64,000 nucleotides of DNA from positions 634,128-698,127 of the forward strand of contig NZ_FNOG01000001.1 of NCBI RefSeq assembly GCF_900106525.1. Direction: 5' to 3'. A program made the translations under genes and the position numbers. Below, piece after piece: positions 33,629 to 42,414 of the stretch. The number at the start of each line of letters is the position of its first letter. The stretch's first letter is position 1. The stretch comes from Lysobacter enzymogenes. Lineage in GTDB: Bacteria; Pseudomonadota; Gammaproteobacteria; Xanthomonadales; Xanthomonadaceae. The notes below the pieces were generated by a model, which saw nothing but the letters and a program-made list of their open reading frames with translations, did no database searches and was not told the origin of the DNA.

Positions 33629-34962
33629 GCGAGGCCGGGCAGTCCTGGGGCCGCTTTCCGCGCGTCAGCCAGCGGCTGGCGCCGTTGCGCGACCGGGCCA
33701 AGCCGCTGCCGGCTTGCGAAGGCGCGCTGCTGCCTTACGGCAACGGCCGCAGCTATGGCGACAGCTGCCTCAACCCGGGCGGCACCTTGCTGCAGACCCG
33801 CGGCCTGGACCGCTTCATCGCCTTCGACGCCGACAGCGGCGTATTGCGCTGCGAAGCCGGCGTCACCCTGGCCGAGATCATCGACCTGGCATTACCGCAG
33901 GGCTGGTTCCTGCCGGTGACGCCGGGCACCCGCCATGTCACCGTCGGCGGCGCCATCGCCAACGACGTGCACGGCAAGAACCACCACGGCTGGGGCAGTT
34001 TCGGCCATCACCTGCGTTGCTTCGAGTTGCTGCGCAGCGATGGCGCGAGGCGGCTGTGCGCGCCGGGCGATGCCGCGCGGGGCGATGCATGGTTCGCCGC
34101 CACCGTCGGCGGCCTCGGCCTGACCGGGGTGGTGACTTGGGCCGAACTGCAATTGCGGCGCGTGGCCGGGCCGTGGATGCAGGCCGAGTCGATCCGCTTC
34201 GGCGGGCTGGACGAATTCTTCGCCGTGTCGGCCGAATCGGCGCAGACCCACGAGTACACGGTGGCCTGGATCGATTGCCTGGCGCGCGGCGCCGCGCTCG
34301 GCCGCGGCCACTTCATCCGGGCCGAACACTGCGTTGCGCAGGCCGCCGATGCGTCGGCGGCATCTTCGCGCCCGGCCTCGCCGCCGCCGCGGCTGGCGAT
34401 GCCGCTGGTGCCGCCGGTGTCGCTGGTGAACCGGCTCAGCCTGCGGCCGTTCAACTGGTTCTATTACCACCGCCAGCGCGCGCCGCGGCGGCACGACCGA
34501 GTCGGTTACCAGAGCTATTTCTATCCGCTCGACGGCATCGGCGAGTGGAACCGCATGTACGGGCCGCGCGGCTTCCTCCAGCATCAGTGCGTGCTGCCGC
34601 CGGCGCAGGCGCGCGAAGGCGTGGCGGCGATGCTCGCGCAGATCTCGCGCAGCGGCCGCGGCTCGTTCCTGGCGGTGCTCAAGGAGTTCGGCGCCAGGCC
34701 GTCGCTGGGCATGCTGTCGTTTCCGCGCGAAGGCACCACGTTGGCGTTGGACTTCCCCAACGACGGCGCGCAGACCTTCGCCCTGCTCGAACGCCTGGAC
34801 GCGATCGTGGCCGAGGCCGGAGGTGCGGTGTATCCGGCCAAGGACGCGCGCATGTCGGCTGCGCTGTTCCGCGCGAGCTATCCGCGCTGGCGCGAATTCC
34901 AGGACTATATCGACCCCCGATTTTCCTCCGGCTTTTGGCGCCGGGCGATGGAGCAGGTATGA
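33625..34962 (+). CDS. DprE1-like FAD-dependent decaprenylphosphoryl-ribose 2'-oxidase
   Basis: 445 aa. FAD-binding-4/ALO architecture with YGNGRSYGDSCLNPGG and GTRHVTVGGAIANDVHGKNHHGWGS, nearly identical in pattern to M. tuberculosis DprE1. The C-terminal YPAKDARMSAALFRASYPR matches YTAKDSRTTAETFHAMYPR of DprE1, with the catalytic lysine at K406 (Mtb K418). The position matching Mtb Cys387 is Ala374. It should oxidise the ribose 2'-OH of polyprenyl-phosphoryl-ribose. Tight overlaps with the UbiA and DprE2-like genes support one pathway. Confidence 0.85.
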   Translation: MSEAGQSWGRFPRVSQRLAPLRDRAKPLPACEGALLPYGNGRSYGDSCLNPGGTLLQTRGLDRFIAFDADSGVLRCEAGVTLAEIIDLALPQGWFLPVTPGTRHVTVGGAIANDVHGKNHHGWGSFGHHLRCFELLRSDGARRLCAPGDAARGDAWFAATVGGLGLTGVVTWAELQLRRVAGPWMQAESIRFGGLDEFFAVSAESAQTHEYTVAWIDCLARGAALGRGHFIRAEHCVAQAADASAASSRPASPPPRLAMPLVPPVSLVNRLSLRPFNWFYYHRQRAPRRHDRVGYQSYFYPLDGIGEWNRMYGPRGFLQHQCVLPPAQAREGVAAMLAQISRSGRGSFLAVLKEFGARPSLGMLSFPREGTTLALDFPNDGAQTFALLERLDAIVAEAGGAVYPAKDARMSAALFRASYPRWREFQDYIDPRFSSGFWRRAMEQV

Positions 34963-35690
34963 CGCGAGTGTTGATCATCGGCGCCGGTTCGGCGATCGCG
35001 GAGGCGGTCGCGCGGATCTACGCCGCGCGCGGGGCGTCGCTGTTTCTGGTCGGGCGCGACCGCGAGCGGCTGGCGGCGATCGCCGCCGATCTGCGGGTGC
35101 GCGGCGCGGCCGGCGCCGAAGTCCATGCGATGGACGCCAATGCGTTCGAGCAGCACGCGGCCATGCTGGACGCGGCCTGGGCCCGGCTCGGCGGCGTGGA
35201 TCTGGCGTTGATCGCGCACGGCACCTTGTCGGACCAGAAGGCCTGCGAGGGATCGGCCGCGCTGACGTTGGCGGAGTTTTCGACCAATGGCTTGTCGCCG
35301 ATCGCCCTGGCCACGGCGATCGCGCCGCGGCTGGCGGCCGGCGCGACGCTGGCGGCGATCTCCTCGGTCGCCGGCGATCGCGGGCGCGCCAGCAACTATG
35401 TCTACGGCAGCGCCAAGGCCGCGGTGAGCGCATTCTTCAGCGGCCTGCGCCAGCGCCTGGGCGCGGGAGGCGTCAACGTGCTGACGATCAAGCCCGGCTT
35501 CGTCGACACGCCGATGACCCAGGCCTTCGCCAAGGGCCCGCTGTGGGCCAAGCCCGATGCGGTGGCGCGCGGCATCGTGCGCGCGATCGACCGGCGCCGC
35601 GGCGTGGCCTATCTGCCGGGATTCTGGTGGGCGATCATGCAGATCATCCGGGCGATTCCCGAACCCGTCTTCCGCCGTCTCAAGCTGTAA
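34959..35690 (+). CDS. DprE2-like SDR reductase (decaprenylphosphoryl-2-keto-erythro-pentose reductase)
   Basis: 243 aa short-chain dehydrogenase. NAD(P) loop VLIIGAGSAIAEAVARIYAARG, catalytic Ser in ISSVAGDRG and YGSAK (YxxxK), and a C-terminal hydrophobic end (GFWWAIMQIIRAIPEPVFRRL) as in mycobacterial DprE2. Partner of the upstream oxidase: it reduces the 2-keto intermediate, so ribose is epimerised to D-arabinose on the lipid carrier. ATG overlaps the oxidase stop (ATGA). Confidence 0.82.
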   Translation: MTRVLIIGAGSAIAEAVARIYAARGASLFLVGRDRERLAAIAADLRVRGAAGAEVHAMDANAFEQHAAMLDAAWARLGGVDLALIAHGTLSDQKACEGSAALTLAEFSTNGLSPIALATAIAPRLAAGATLAAISSVAGDRGRASNYVYGSAKAAVSAFFSGLRQRLGAGGVNVLTIKPGFVDTPMTQAFAKGPLWAKPDAVARGIVRAIDRRRGVAYLPGFWWAIMQIIRAIPEPVFRRLKL

Positions 35691-35700
35691 CCGCATCGCG

Positions 35701-36654
35701 ATGAACGACAAGAACGCCAAGATCGTACTGACCGGCGCCGCCGGCCTGGTCGGCCAGAACCTCGTGGTCGAGCTCAAGGCGCAGGGCTATGCGCGGCTGG
35801 TGGCGATCGACAAGCACGCCCGCAATCTGGCGGTGCTGAAGGCGCTGCATCCCGAAGTGGAAACGATCCATGCCGACCTGGCCGAGCCGGGCGAGCGGGC
35901 GCGCTGGGAAGACAGCCTGCGCGGCGCCGCCTGTGTGGTGCAGCTGCATGCGCAGATCACCGGCAAGCACGCCGGCGCGTTCGTGCGCCACAACGTCGAT
36001 GCGACCGGCATCGTGCTCGATGCCTGCAAGCGCCATGCGGTGCCTTACCTGGTGCACATCAGCTCGTCGGTGGTGAACTCGGTGGCCGCGGACGACTACA
36101 CCGAAACCAAGAAACGCCAGGAGGCGATGGTCGTCGCCAGCGGCCTGCGCCACTGCGTGCTGCGCCCGACCCTGATGTTCGGCTGGTTCGACCCCAAACA
36201 CCTGGGCTGGCTGTCGCGCTTCATGGCGCGCACGCCGGTGTTTCCGATTCCCGGCGACGGCAAGTTCATGCGCCAGCCGTTGTACGAGCGCGATTTCTGC
36301 CGTTGCGTGGTCAAGTGCATCGAGCGCGAGCCCGACGGCGCGGTCTACGACATCGTCGGCGACACCCGCATCGACTATGTCGACATCATCCGCACGATCA
36401 AGCGGGTGAAGCGCTTGCGCACCTGGATCGTGCACATTCCCATCGGCCTGTTCGCGTTCCTGCTGCGCACCTACGCCGTCTTCAGCCGCAAGCCGCCGTT
36501 CACCGCCGACCAGCTCAAGGCGCTGTCGGCGGGCGACGATTTCAGCGGCGTCGATACCGCGGCGGTGTTCGGCGTGGCCCAGCACGGCTTCGAGGAGGCC
36601 GTGCGCGAGAGTTATTGCGATCCCGTCTATTCCAAGATCGTGCTCGAGCGTTGA
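35701..36654 (+). CDS. Extended SDR, NAD-dependent epimerase/dehydratase
   Basis: 317 aa. N-terminal IVLTGAAGLVGQNLV (GxxGxxG), catalytic Ser in HISSSVVNS and YTETK (YxxxK). After about residue 225 there is a hydrophobic segment (TWIVHIPIGLFAFLLRTYAVF) that may sit on the membrane, suggesting a lipid-linked sugar substrate. It follows the DprE2-like gene by 10 bp. Whether it acts on the arabinose lipid or a second sugar is not known. Confidence 0.7.
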   Translation: MNDKNAKIVLTGAAGLVGQNLVVELKAQGYARLVAIDKHARNLAVLKALHPEVETIHADLAEPGERARWEDSLRGAACVVQLHAQITGKHAGAFVRHNVDATGIVLDACKRHAVPYLVHISSSVVNSVAADDYTETKKRQEAMVVASGLRHCVLRPTLMFGWFDPKHLGWLSRFMARTPVFPIPGDGKFMRQPLYERDFCRCVVKCIEREPDGAVYDIVGDTRIDYVDIIRTIKRVKRLRTWIVHIPIGLFAFLLRTYAVFSRKPPFTADQLKALSAGDDFSGVDTAAVFGVAQHGFEEAVRESYCDPVYSKIVLER

Positions 36655-36693
36655 GCGCTCGGCCGCGGCCGTTTCCAGGACGATGAAGTTCCG

Positions 36694-37998
36694 ATGAGCG
36701 AAGAAAAAAAACGCTATGCGGTCGTGGGCGCCGGGCCGATGGGGCTGATGGCGGCGATGGAGCTGCTCGAGCGCGGGCACCGGGTCGACCTCTACGAGCG
36801 CGACGACCGCATCGGCGGCATGTCGGCGAGCTTCGATTTCGACGGCCTCGAGATCGAGCGCTACTACCACTTCGTGTGCAAGACCGACCACGCGCTGTTC
36901 GAACTGATGGCGTCGCTGGGGCTGTCCGAGCGTTTGAAGTGGACCGACACCCGGATGGGCTATTACTACGACGGCGCCCTGTACGACTGGGGCACGCCGT
37001 GGGCGCTGCTGGCCTTTCCCAAGCTCGATCCGATCAGCAAGTTCCGCTATGCGCTGCATGTGATGGCGACCAAGAACGTCAGCGACTGGAGCGCGCTGGA
37101 CCGGGTCAATGCCACCTCGTGGCTGCGCCGCTGGCTCGGCGAGCGCGGCTATGAGGTGTTGTGGCGGCGCACCTTCGAGCTCAAGTTCTTCGAATACACC
37201 GAGGGCCTGTCGGCGGCGTGGATCGGCACCCGGATCAAGCGCATCGCGCTGTCGCGGCGCAATCTGTTCAACGAAAGCCTGGGCTATATCGAGGGCGGCT
37301 CGGAGACTTTGCTGGAAGCGATGGAGCGCAGGATCCTGGCGCTGGGCGGTGCGATCCATCTGCGCCAGGGCATCGATCAAGTCAACGTCGACGGCGGGCG
37401 AGTGACCGGCGTGCGCGTGGCCGGCGTGGATCGCGACTGCGATGCGGTGCTGTCGACGGTGCCGATCCAGTACGTGCCGGCGATGGTGCCGGCGCTGCCG
37501 GCGCAGTTCGCCGAGCGCGTGCGCAAGATCGAGAACATCCCGGTGGCCTGCGTGATCCTCAAGTTGCGCCAGCCGTTGAGCGGCAACTTCTGGACCAACA
37601 TCAGCGACCGCGCGATCGAGATTCCGGGGCTGATCGAATACTCCAACCTCAATCCCGAGTCCGGCGGCATCAGCATCGTCTACGCGCCGTTCTACATGCC
37701 CAAGACCCATCCCAAGTGGGCGTCGAGCAACGACAGCCTGATCGACGAGGTGATCGGCTACCTGGCTGCGATCAATCCGCAGTTCCGGCCGGAGTGGGTG
37801 CTGGCCCGGCATTGCCACCGTTACGACTTCGCCCAGACCATCTGCCCGCCGGGCTTCCAGGAGATGCTGCCGCCGATGAAGACGCCGGTGCAGGGGTTCT
37901 ACATGGCCGATACCTCCTACTACTACCCGGAGGACCGCTCGATCAACGAGAGCGTGGCGGTCGGGCGCAAGCTGGCCGCGGCCGCGCTGGCCGGTTGA
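36694..37998 (+). CDS. NAD(P)/FAD-dependent oxidoreductase (amine-oxidase/phytoene-desaturase-like fold)
   Basis: 434 aa. Dinucleotide-binding start YAVVGAGPMGLMAAMELLERGHRVDLYERDDRIGGMS with the typical GxGxxG and a following FAD/NAD-linker; C-terminal FAD contact YYPEDRSINESVAVGRKLA. Distantly like UDP-galactopyranose mutase and protoporphyrinogen oxidase, which also act on glycan or lipid precursors in such clusters. Separated from the epimerase by 39 bp. Reaction unknown. Confidence 0.7.
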   Translation: MSEEKKRYAVVGAGPMGLMAAMELLERGHRVDLYERDDRIGGMSASFDFDGLEIERYYHFVCKTDHALFELMASLGLSERLKWTDTRMGYYYDGALYDWGTPWALLAFPKLDPISKFRYALHVMATKNVSDWSALDRVNATSWLRRWLGERGYEVLWRRTFELKFFEYTEGLSAAWIGTRIKRIALSRRNLFNESLGYIEGGSETLLEAMERRILALGGAIHLRQGIDQVNVDGGRVTGVRVAGVDRDCDAVLSTVPIQYVPAMVPALPAQFAERVRKIENIPVACVILKLRQPLSGNFWTNISDRAIEIPGLIEYSNLNPESGGISIVYAPFYMPKTHPKWASSNDSLIDEVIGYLAAINPQFRPEWVLARHCHRYDFAQTICPPGFQEMLPPMKTPVQGFYMADTSYYYPEDRSINESVAVGRKLAAAALAG

Positions 37999-38008
37999 GC
38001 GCGCGGCC

Positions 38009-38413
38009 ATGGTTTCCAGGCGCTTCGTCTTGTTCGTGGCCGCCGGCGGTTTCGCCGCCGCGGTCAACTTCGGCTCGCGCCTGCTGCTGAGCCGGTGGCT
38101 GGATTATGTAGTAGCGATCGCGATCGCCTATGGCCTGGGCATGGCGACCGCGTTCGTGCTCAATCGCGCGTTCGTGTTCGAGGCCTCGGCCGGCGCGTTG
38201 CGCCGGCAGATCGGCTGGTTCGTCGCGGTCAACGCGGCGGCGGTGTTGCAGACCATCGCGATCAGCCTGTTGTTCGCCCGCGTCGTGTTGCCGTGGCTGG
38301 GAATCGCGACGCATGCGGAAACGATCGCGCATGCGATCGGGATCGCGGTGCCGGTGGTCACCAGCTACCTCGGGCATAAATACCTTTCGTTCGCGCCCGG
38401 GCGCGACGGCTGA
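38009..38413 (+). CDS. GtrA family small membrane protein
   Basis: 134 aa with four membrane helices; FVAAGGFAAAVNFGSRLLLS at the start and LGHKYLSFAP at the end fit the GtrA family. GtrA proteins are linked to moving or presenting polyprenyl-phosphate sugars. A GtrA protein (Rv3789) also lies next to dprE1 and dprE2 in mycobacteria, where it was proposed to handle decaprenyl-phosphoryl-arabinose. Last plus-strand gene of the island, facing the convergent gene 22 bp away. Confidence 0.78.
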   Translation: MVSRRFVLFVAAGGFAAAVNFGSRLLLSRWLDYVVAIAIAYGLGMATAFVLNRAFVFEASAGALRRQIGWFVAVNAAAVLQTIAISLLFARVVLPWLGIATHAETIAHAIGIAVPVVTSYLGHKYLSFAPGRDG

Positions 38414-38435
38414 GCGCGCGCGGCAGTGCCCGCGT

Positions 38436-40403
38436 TTACTGCGCTGCGGAGTGCGGCGCCGGTTCGGAGCGCAACGGTTCGCTGTAGCGCAGCGTGTAAT
38501 TGGCCTGGAAACCGGGCTGGCCCAGCCAGTGCGCACCGCGCAGGCGCAGTTTGCTCACGCGTCTGCTTTCGCCGGCCTTGAGCCAGTTCCACAGCGATTG
38601 GGTGCTGTCGATATGCGGCGACAGCAGGAAACCTGCGCGCGCGGCGCCGGGAACGATGCGGAAGCTGTGTTGGCTGCCGTCGTCGAGTTCCAGGTCGATG
38701 TACAACTGCGGCGCGCGCTGCAGCGCCGAGGCCGCGCGCGCCCAGGCGGTGGGCCGAACCTCGATGGCGACGGCGAGCATGCGGCCGGGGCTGGAGGGCA
38801 CGTCGACGAATTCGCCCAGGCGCGCCTGAGCCTCGCCGAGCGGGCGCGATCGCGCCTGCGCTTGCGCGTCGCGGCGCATCAGCAACAGGCCGCGTTCGCC
38901 CGAGTCAGGGGTGTAGGTTTGCAGCACCTGCAGGAACGCCTGCGGGTCTTCGCTGGTCGGAAGCCGGCCGTCGATGGCGCGCAAGTCCAGCAGCATCCAC
39001 TTGGGGCCGCGCGCGGAGGCGATGAAGTCGCGGTTGAGCGCGGTCAGTTCCGGGCTGTAGGCGGAGTAGCTTTGAAACACCGGGCGAGGGCGGTAGTCGA
39101 GCCGGTTGAGGAACAGCACGCCCTGGCCGACCGACATGATGTCGATGCTGTCCGCGCCTACTGCGGCGCGGGTCTGCGGCATCGCCGCCTCGTTGCGCGT
39201 CCTGGCCGCGGCTTGCGCCCATTCGTCGGCGCGCATGGGCAACAGGATCAGATCCAGCGCGCGCTGCGCAGCGGCGTCGGCGCTGGATGCGCCGATGGCG
39301 AGGAACAGTTTCTGATCGGCGCGCAACGCCGGCAGCGCGAATGCGCTCAGCGCGCAGATCAGCGCGGCGACGGCGCCGGCGCGGCGGATCGCGGCGGGCG
39401 CGGCCAGCGCGCCGGCCAGCACCGCCATCAGCGCTGCGGTGGGGAAGAACACCAGCAAGTGGGTCGGATCGACCCGGGTGAACGCCGCCTTGAACGCCAG
39501 CGCCGCGGTGGCGGCGATCAGTGCGAACAGGCCGATGCGTTCGTTCCAGCGCAGATTCGCGCGCACGAACGCCGCGGCCAGCGCCGCCACCACGACGGCG
39601 AGCGCTACATAGCCGATGAGGTCGGTGCCCGCCGCGCCGGGCCGCTGCATCGCATCGGCGTAGCCGACCGCTACCTGCAACGCGGTATGGATGTGTCGCC
39701 CGAGCCCGGAAAACTCCTGGCCGAGCACGCGCCACAACAACAGCGAGGCGGCTACGCTGGCGCCGGCCGCCAGCCATCCGCTGCGGCCGTGCCGCGCCAT
39801 CGTCAGCGGTGCGCACAGCAGCCACAGCAGCCACAAGGGAAACAGGCTGAACTTCGCCAGCCACGGCACCGCGCAGGCGATGCCGGCCACGACCGCCAGC
39901 GCCGTGCGCAAACCGGCGCCGCGTTCGCGCACTTGCCACAGCGCGAGCAGCGCGATGGGGTGGAGCGTGAGCCACAGCACATCGCCCGCCCAGGCCGTGC
40001 CGAACCAGGCCACCAGCGCGAGCACCATCAGCCGCGGCCACAGCGCGAGGGATGAACACGCGAACCAGAACAGCAGCGCGTACGCCGCGGACAAGGCCAC
40101 CTGGCCGGCGATCGCGGCCGGCAGCATCTCGGGCAGATAGCTGAACTGCGGGCTCAACCAGCCGAGGGGGCCGTAGGTGAAGACCAGATCGCGGCCCCAT
40201 TGCGCGCCGTGCTGCGCGCCCCAGGCGACCACGGTGGCCCAGGACGGGTCGATGTCGTAGCCCGCCGGCGGTTGGTCGAAGCGGAACCCGAGCAGGAACA
40301 CCAGCGCGGTGGCGGCAAACAGCGCGATCGCCGACCAACTGATCTTGCGCGGCTGGACGGAGTCGGCCCCGCTTTCGGCACGGTGCATGGCGGTCGCGCT
40401 CAC
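38436..40403 (-). CDS. Large polytopic membrane protein, candidate TfpW-like/GT-C glycosyltransferase
   Basis: 655 aa. About eleven to thirteen hydrophobic helices up to residue 380, then a soluble C-terminal domain of about 250 residues. The first outer loop has YDIDPSW with acidic residues as in GT-C enzymes, and a DLVFTYGPLGWL motif. P. aeruginosa TfpW, a pilin arabinosyltransferase, is also a large membrane protein placed downstream of pilA; similarity here is by topology and context only. It overlaps the upstream gene by 4 nt (ATGA). No name is assigned. Confidence 0.6.
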   Translation of the reverse strand: MSATAMHRAESGADSVQPRKISWSAIALFAATALVFLLGFRFDQPPAGYDIDPSWATVVAWGAQHGAQWGRDLVFTYGPLGWLSPQFSYLPEMLPAAIAGQVALSAAYALLFWFACSSLALWPRLMVLALVAWFGTAWAGDVLWLTLHPIALLALWQVRERGAGLRTALAVVAGIACAVPWLAKFSLFPLWLLWLLCAPLTMARHGRSGWLAAGASVAASLLLWRVLGQEFSGLGRHIHTALQVAVGYADAMQRPGAAGTDLIGYVALAVVVAALAAAFVRANLRWNERIGLFALIAATAALAFKAAFTRVDPTHLLVFFPTAALMAVLAGALAAPAAIRRAGAVAALICALSAFALPALRADQKLFLAIGASSADAAAQRALDLILLPMRADEWAQAAARTRNEAAMPQTRAAVGADSIDIMSVGQGVLFLNRLDYRPRPVFQSYSAYSPELTALNRDFIASARGPKWMLLDLRAIDGRLPTSEDPQAFLQVLQTYTPDSGERGLLLMRRDAQAQARSRPLGEAQARLGEFVDVPSSPGRMLAVAIEVRPTAWARAASALQRAPQLYIDLELDDGSQHSFRIVPGAARAGFLLSPHIDSTQSLWNWLKAGESRRVSKLRLRGAHWLGQPGFQANYTLRYSEPLRSEPAPHSAAQ

Positions 40404-42310
40404 TCGGGCATCTTGGCGATCAGTCCGCGGATCTCTTCGAGTTCGCCTTGGGCGACCCGCTCGAAGCCGCGCACTCGGGCCTCGACTTCAGCCAGGGTGC
40501 GGATCGCATCCTGCTTGTGCCCGTTGTGGATGTAGATGCGGGCGAGCAATCCGCCGACCGCCGGATCCGCAGCGCGGTTCCAGGCCAGCCGCGCATGTTC
40601 CTGCGCACGAATCCAGTCGCCAGAGCGGGTGTAGGCGGTGGCGGCGATGATCCGCAGCAGCCACTTGGGCTTGGAAGTTTCGTCCTGCCGGGACGCCATT
40701 TGCAGGATCTTGTCGATGGCCGCGGCGATGCGGGCGTTGTCGACGCGCGTGCCGCAAGTGCCTTGGTCGACCATCTCCAGCAGATAGCGGAACGACAGCG
40801 AATCCTGCAGCCGCACCGGCGCGGCGAAGTGGGCGGCCGCGCGGTCGAGTTCGGCCGGGTCGCCGCTTTTGTTTTCCCAGCACGAGGCAGCGATGGTGCT
40901 GATGTAGCCGGTGGCGCGGTGGCTGAGGATCGGGTCGTCGGTATAGCGCTTGAGCAATGCCCGCGCCTGGGCGAAATCGCCGCCCTTCATCGCCAGCGAC
41001 GCCGCTGAAATGATCGCGCGCTGCGAATGCGGATGTTGCGCGATCGCGTTGCGGGTGAGGCTGTCCTCGCTGCGCCAGATCTGCACCTGATTCCAGGTGA
41101 CCCAGGAAAACCCGCCGGCCGCGATCAGGAACGCTGCGGGCAGGGCGATGCGGTAAGCGGGCCGGTCGAAACGCCAACGCGCCGGCAACAGATCCTTGAG
41201 CCCGGCCACGGCCACCAACAGGCCGATGCTGGGCAGGTAGTTGCGGTGTTCGAAGTACAGCTCCAGCGGCAACACCGTGGATTCCACGCCCTGGGCGACG
41301 AGGTAGAAGAACCAGCCGGCGAAGAAGCTCGGCGCCCTGCGTCGGAACGCGATGGCGGCCGTGCTGATGGCGGCCAGCGCGAGCAGCGACGCCAGCGTGG
41401 TGGCCGGCGAGAGCAGGCCGTGCGAGATCGGGAAGTCGTCGGTGTACACGCCCATCACGGCGCCGCGCGGCCAGAAGATCTGGGCGATGTACTGCATCAG
41501 CGCGCGCGACTGGCTCAGCAGGCGCTCGACCAGGGTGAAGTCGCGCGCTTCGTAGCCGACCAGGAAATGTTCGGGGTGGCGCAGGATCAGCAGCGTACCG
41601 GCGATCGCCGGCAGCAGCAGGAGCGCGGCGTAGAAGAGTTTGATCAGCGCCGGACGCGAAGACGGGTTGCGGAAGTAGGCGATCTCCAGCACCAGGCACA
41701 GCGCCGGCGCGACCACCGCGTTCTCCTTGCTGAAGGCGCCCAGCGCCAGCATCAGCGGGAACCACAGGAACAGCCGCAGCGCGGCCGCGCGGGTTTCGCC
41801 GTTTTCCAGGCGCACGCGCGCGGACAGATACACCCACAGCGCGGCCAGGGTGAAGAAGGCGCTGAGCTGCGCCATGCGCTGCACCGCATACAGCACGGTG
41901 CTGACGTTGATGGGGTGGATCAGCCACAGCGCGGCGACGGCGACGGCGATCTTTTCCGCATGCGGTGCGAGCTTTTCGTCGCGCGCGAGCATGCGCCGCG
42001 CCACCTGCCAGGCCAGTGCCGCGCACGCGATGTGCAGCAGCAGGTTGCCGAACTTGAACGGAAACGGCCGCAACCCGCCGGTGGCCGCGCTGAACCAGAA
42101 GCTGGCCATGGATACCGGACGGCCGAGCATGCCCGACTGGTTGCCGAAGACGATTTCCAGTGCGTTGGCCTGGCCGCTCAGCCATTGGTCCAGCGGTTCA
42201 AGGTTGAGCGGATCGTCGAAGACGAACGGCCCTTTCAGTCCGCTCCAGTACAGCGCGATGGCGAGTAGCGCGAAGGCGTAGAAGAACAGGCGCGAATTGA
42301 GTTGGGACAT
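40400..42310 (-). CDS. TMTC-like GT-C membrane glycosyltransferase with C-terminal TPR region
   Basis: 636 aa. About ten or more helices with an early periplasmic loop FVFDDPLNLEPLDQW, the DD motif expected of GT-C enzymes, then a TPR-like helical region from about residue 430 (NAIAQHPHSQRAIISAASLAMKGG). Such PMT/TMTC-like proteins transfer a sugar from a lipid carrier to proteins or glycans. It lies directly downstream of a pilin gene in the same direction, so pilin glycosylation is a good guess. The frame is open to 42,709, but ATG 42,310 gives the natural start and lies after the pilin terminator. Confidence 0.65.
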   Translation of the reverse strand: MSQLNSRLFFYAFALLAIALYWSGLKGPFVFDDPLNLEPLDQWLSGQANALEIVFGNQSGMLGRPVSMASFWFSAATGGLRPFPFKFGNLLLHIACAALAWQVARRMLARDEKLAPHAEKIAVAVAALWLIHPINVSTVLYAVQRMAQLSAFFTLAALWVYLSARVRLENGETRAAALRLFLWFPLMLALGAFSKENAVVAPALCLVLEIAYFRNPSSRPALIKLFYAALLLLPAIAGTLLILRHPEHFLVGYEARDFTLVERLLSQSRALMQYIAQIFWPRGAVMGVYTDDFPISHGLLSPATTLASLLALAAISTAAIAFRRRAPSFFAGWFFYLVAQGVESTVLPLELYFEHRNYLPSIGLLVAVAGLKDLLPARWRFDRPAYRIALPAAFLIAAGGFSWVTWNQVQIWRSEDSLTRNAIAQHPHSQRAIISAASLAMKGGDFAQARALLKRYTDDPILSHRATGYISTIAASCWENKSGDPAELDRAAAHFAAPVRLQDSLSFRYLLEMVDQGTCGTRVDNARIAAAIDKILQMASRQDETSKPKWLLRIIAATAYTRSGDWIRAQEHARLAWNRAADPAVGGLLARIYIHNGHKQDAIRTLAEVEARVRGFERVAQGELEEIRGLIAKMPE

Positions 42311-42356
42311 GGTCTGGCGTTCGATGACGGTCGGCTGCGGTCGGTCGGTTCTCCCC

Positions 42357-42388
42357 AAAAAACGAACCCCGGACAAGCCGGGGTCGTT
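42357..42388 (-). terminator. Intrinsic terminator after the third pilin gene
   Basis: ACCCCGG (42,366-42,372) pairs with CCGGGGT (42,378-42,384) over a 5-nt loop; AACG/CGTT extend the stem past one bulged base. Read on the minus strand it ends in TTTTTT (42,362-42,357). It sits between the pilin at 42,415 and the glycosyltransferase start at 42,310. Confidence 0.75.
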
Positions 42389-42414
42389 TATAGCATTCAT
42401 TTGCCGGGTAGACG

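Noticed and set aside
28286-38413. Interpretation of the island as a mobile element
   Set aside because: No integrase, transposase, tRNA site or flanking direct repeats were seen, and base composition resembles the flanks; transfer remains possible but unsupported.
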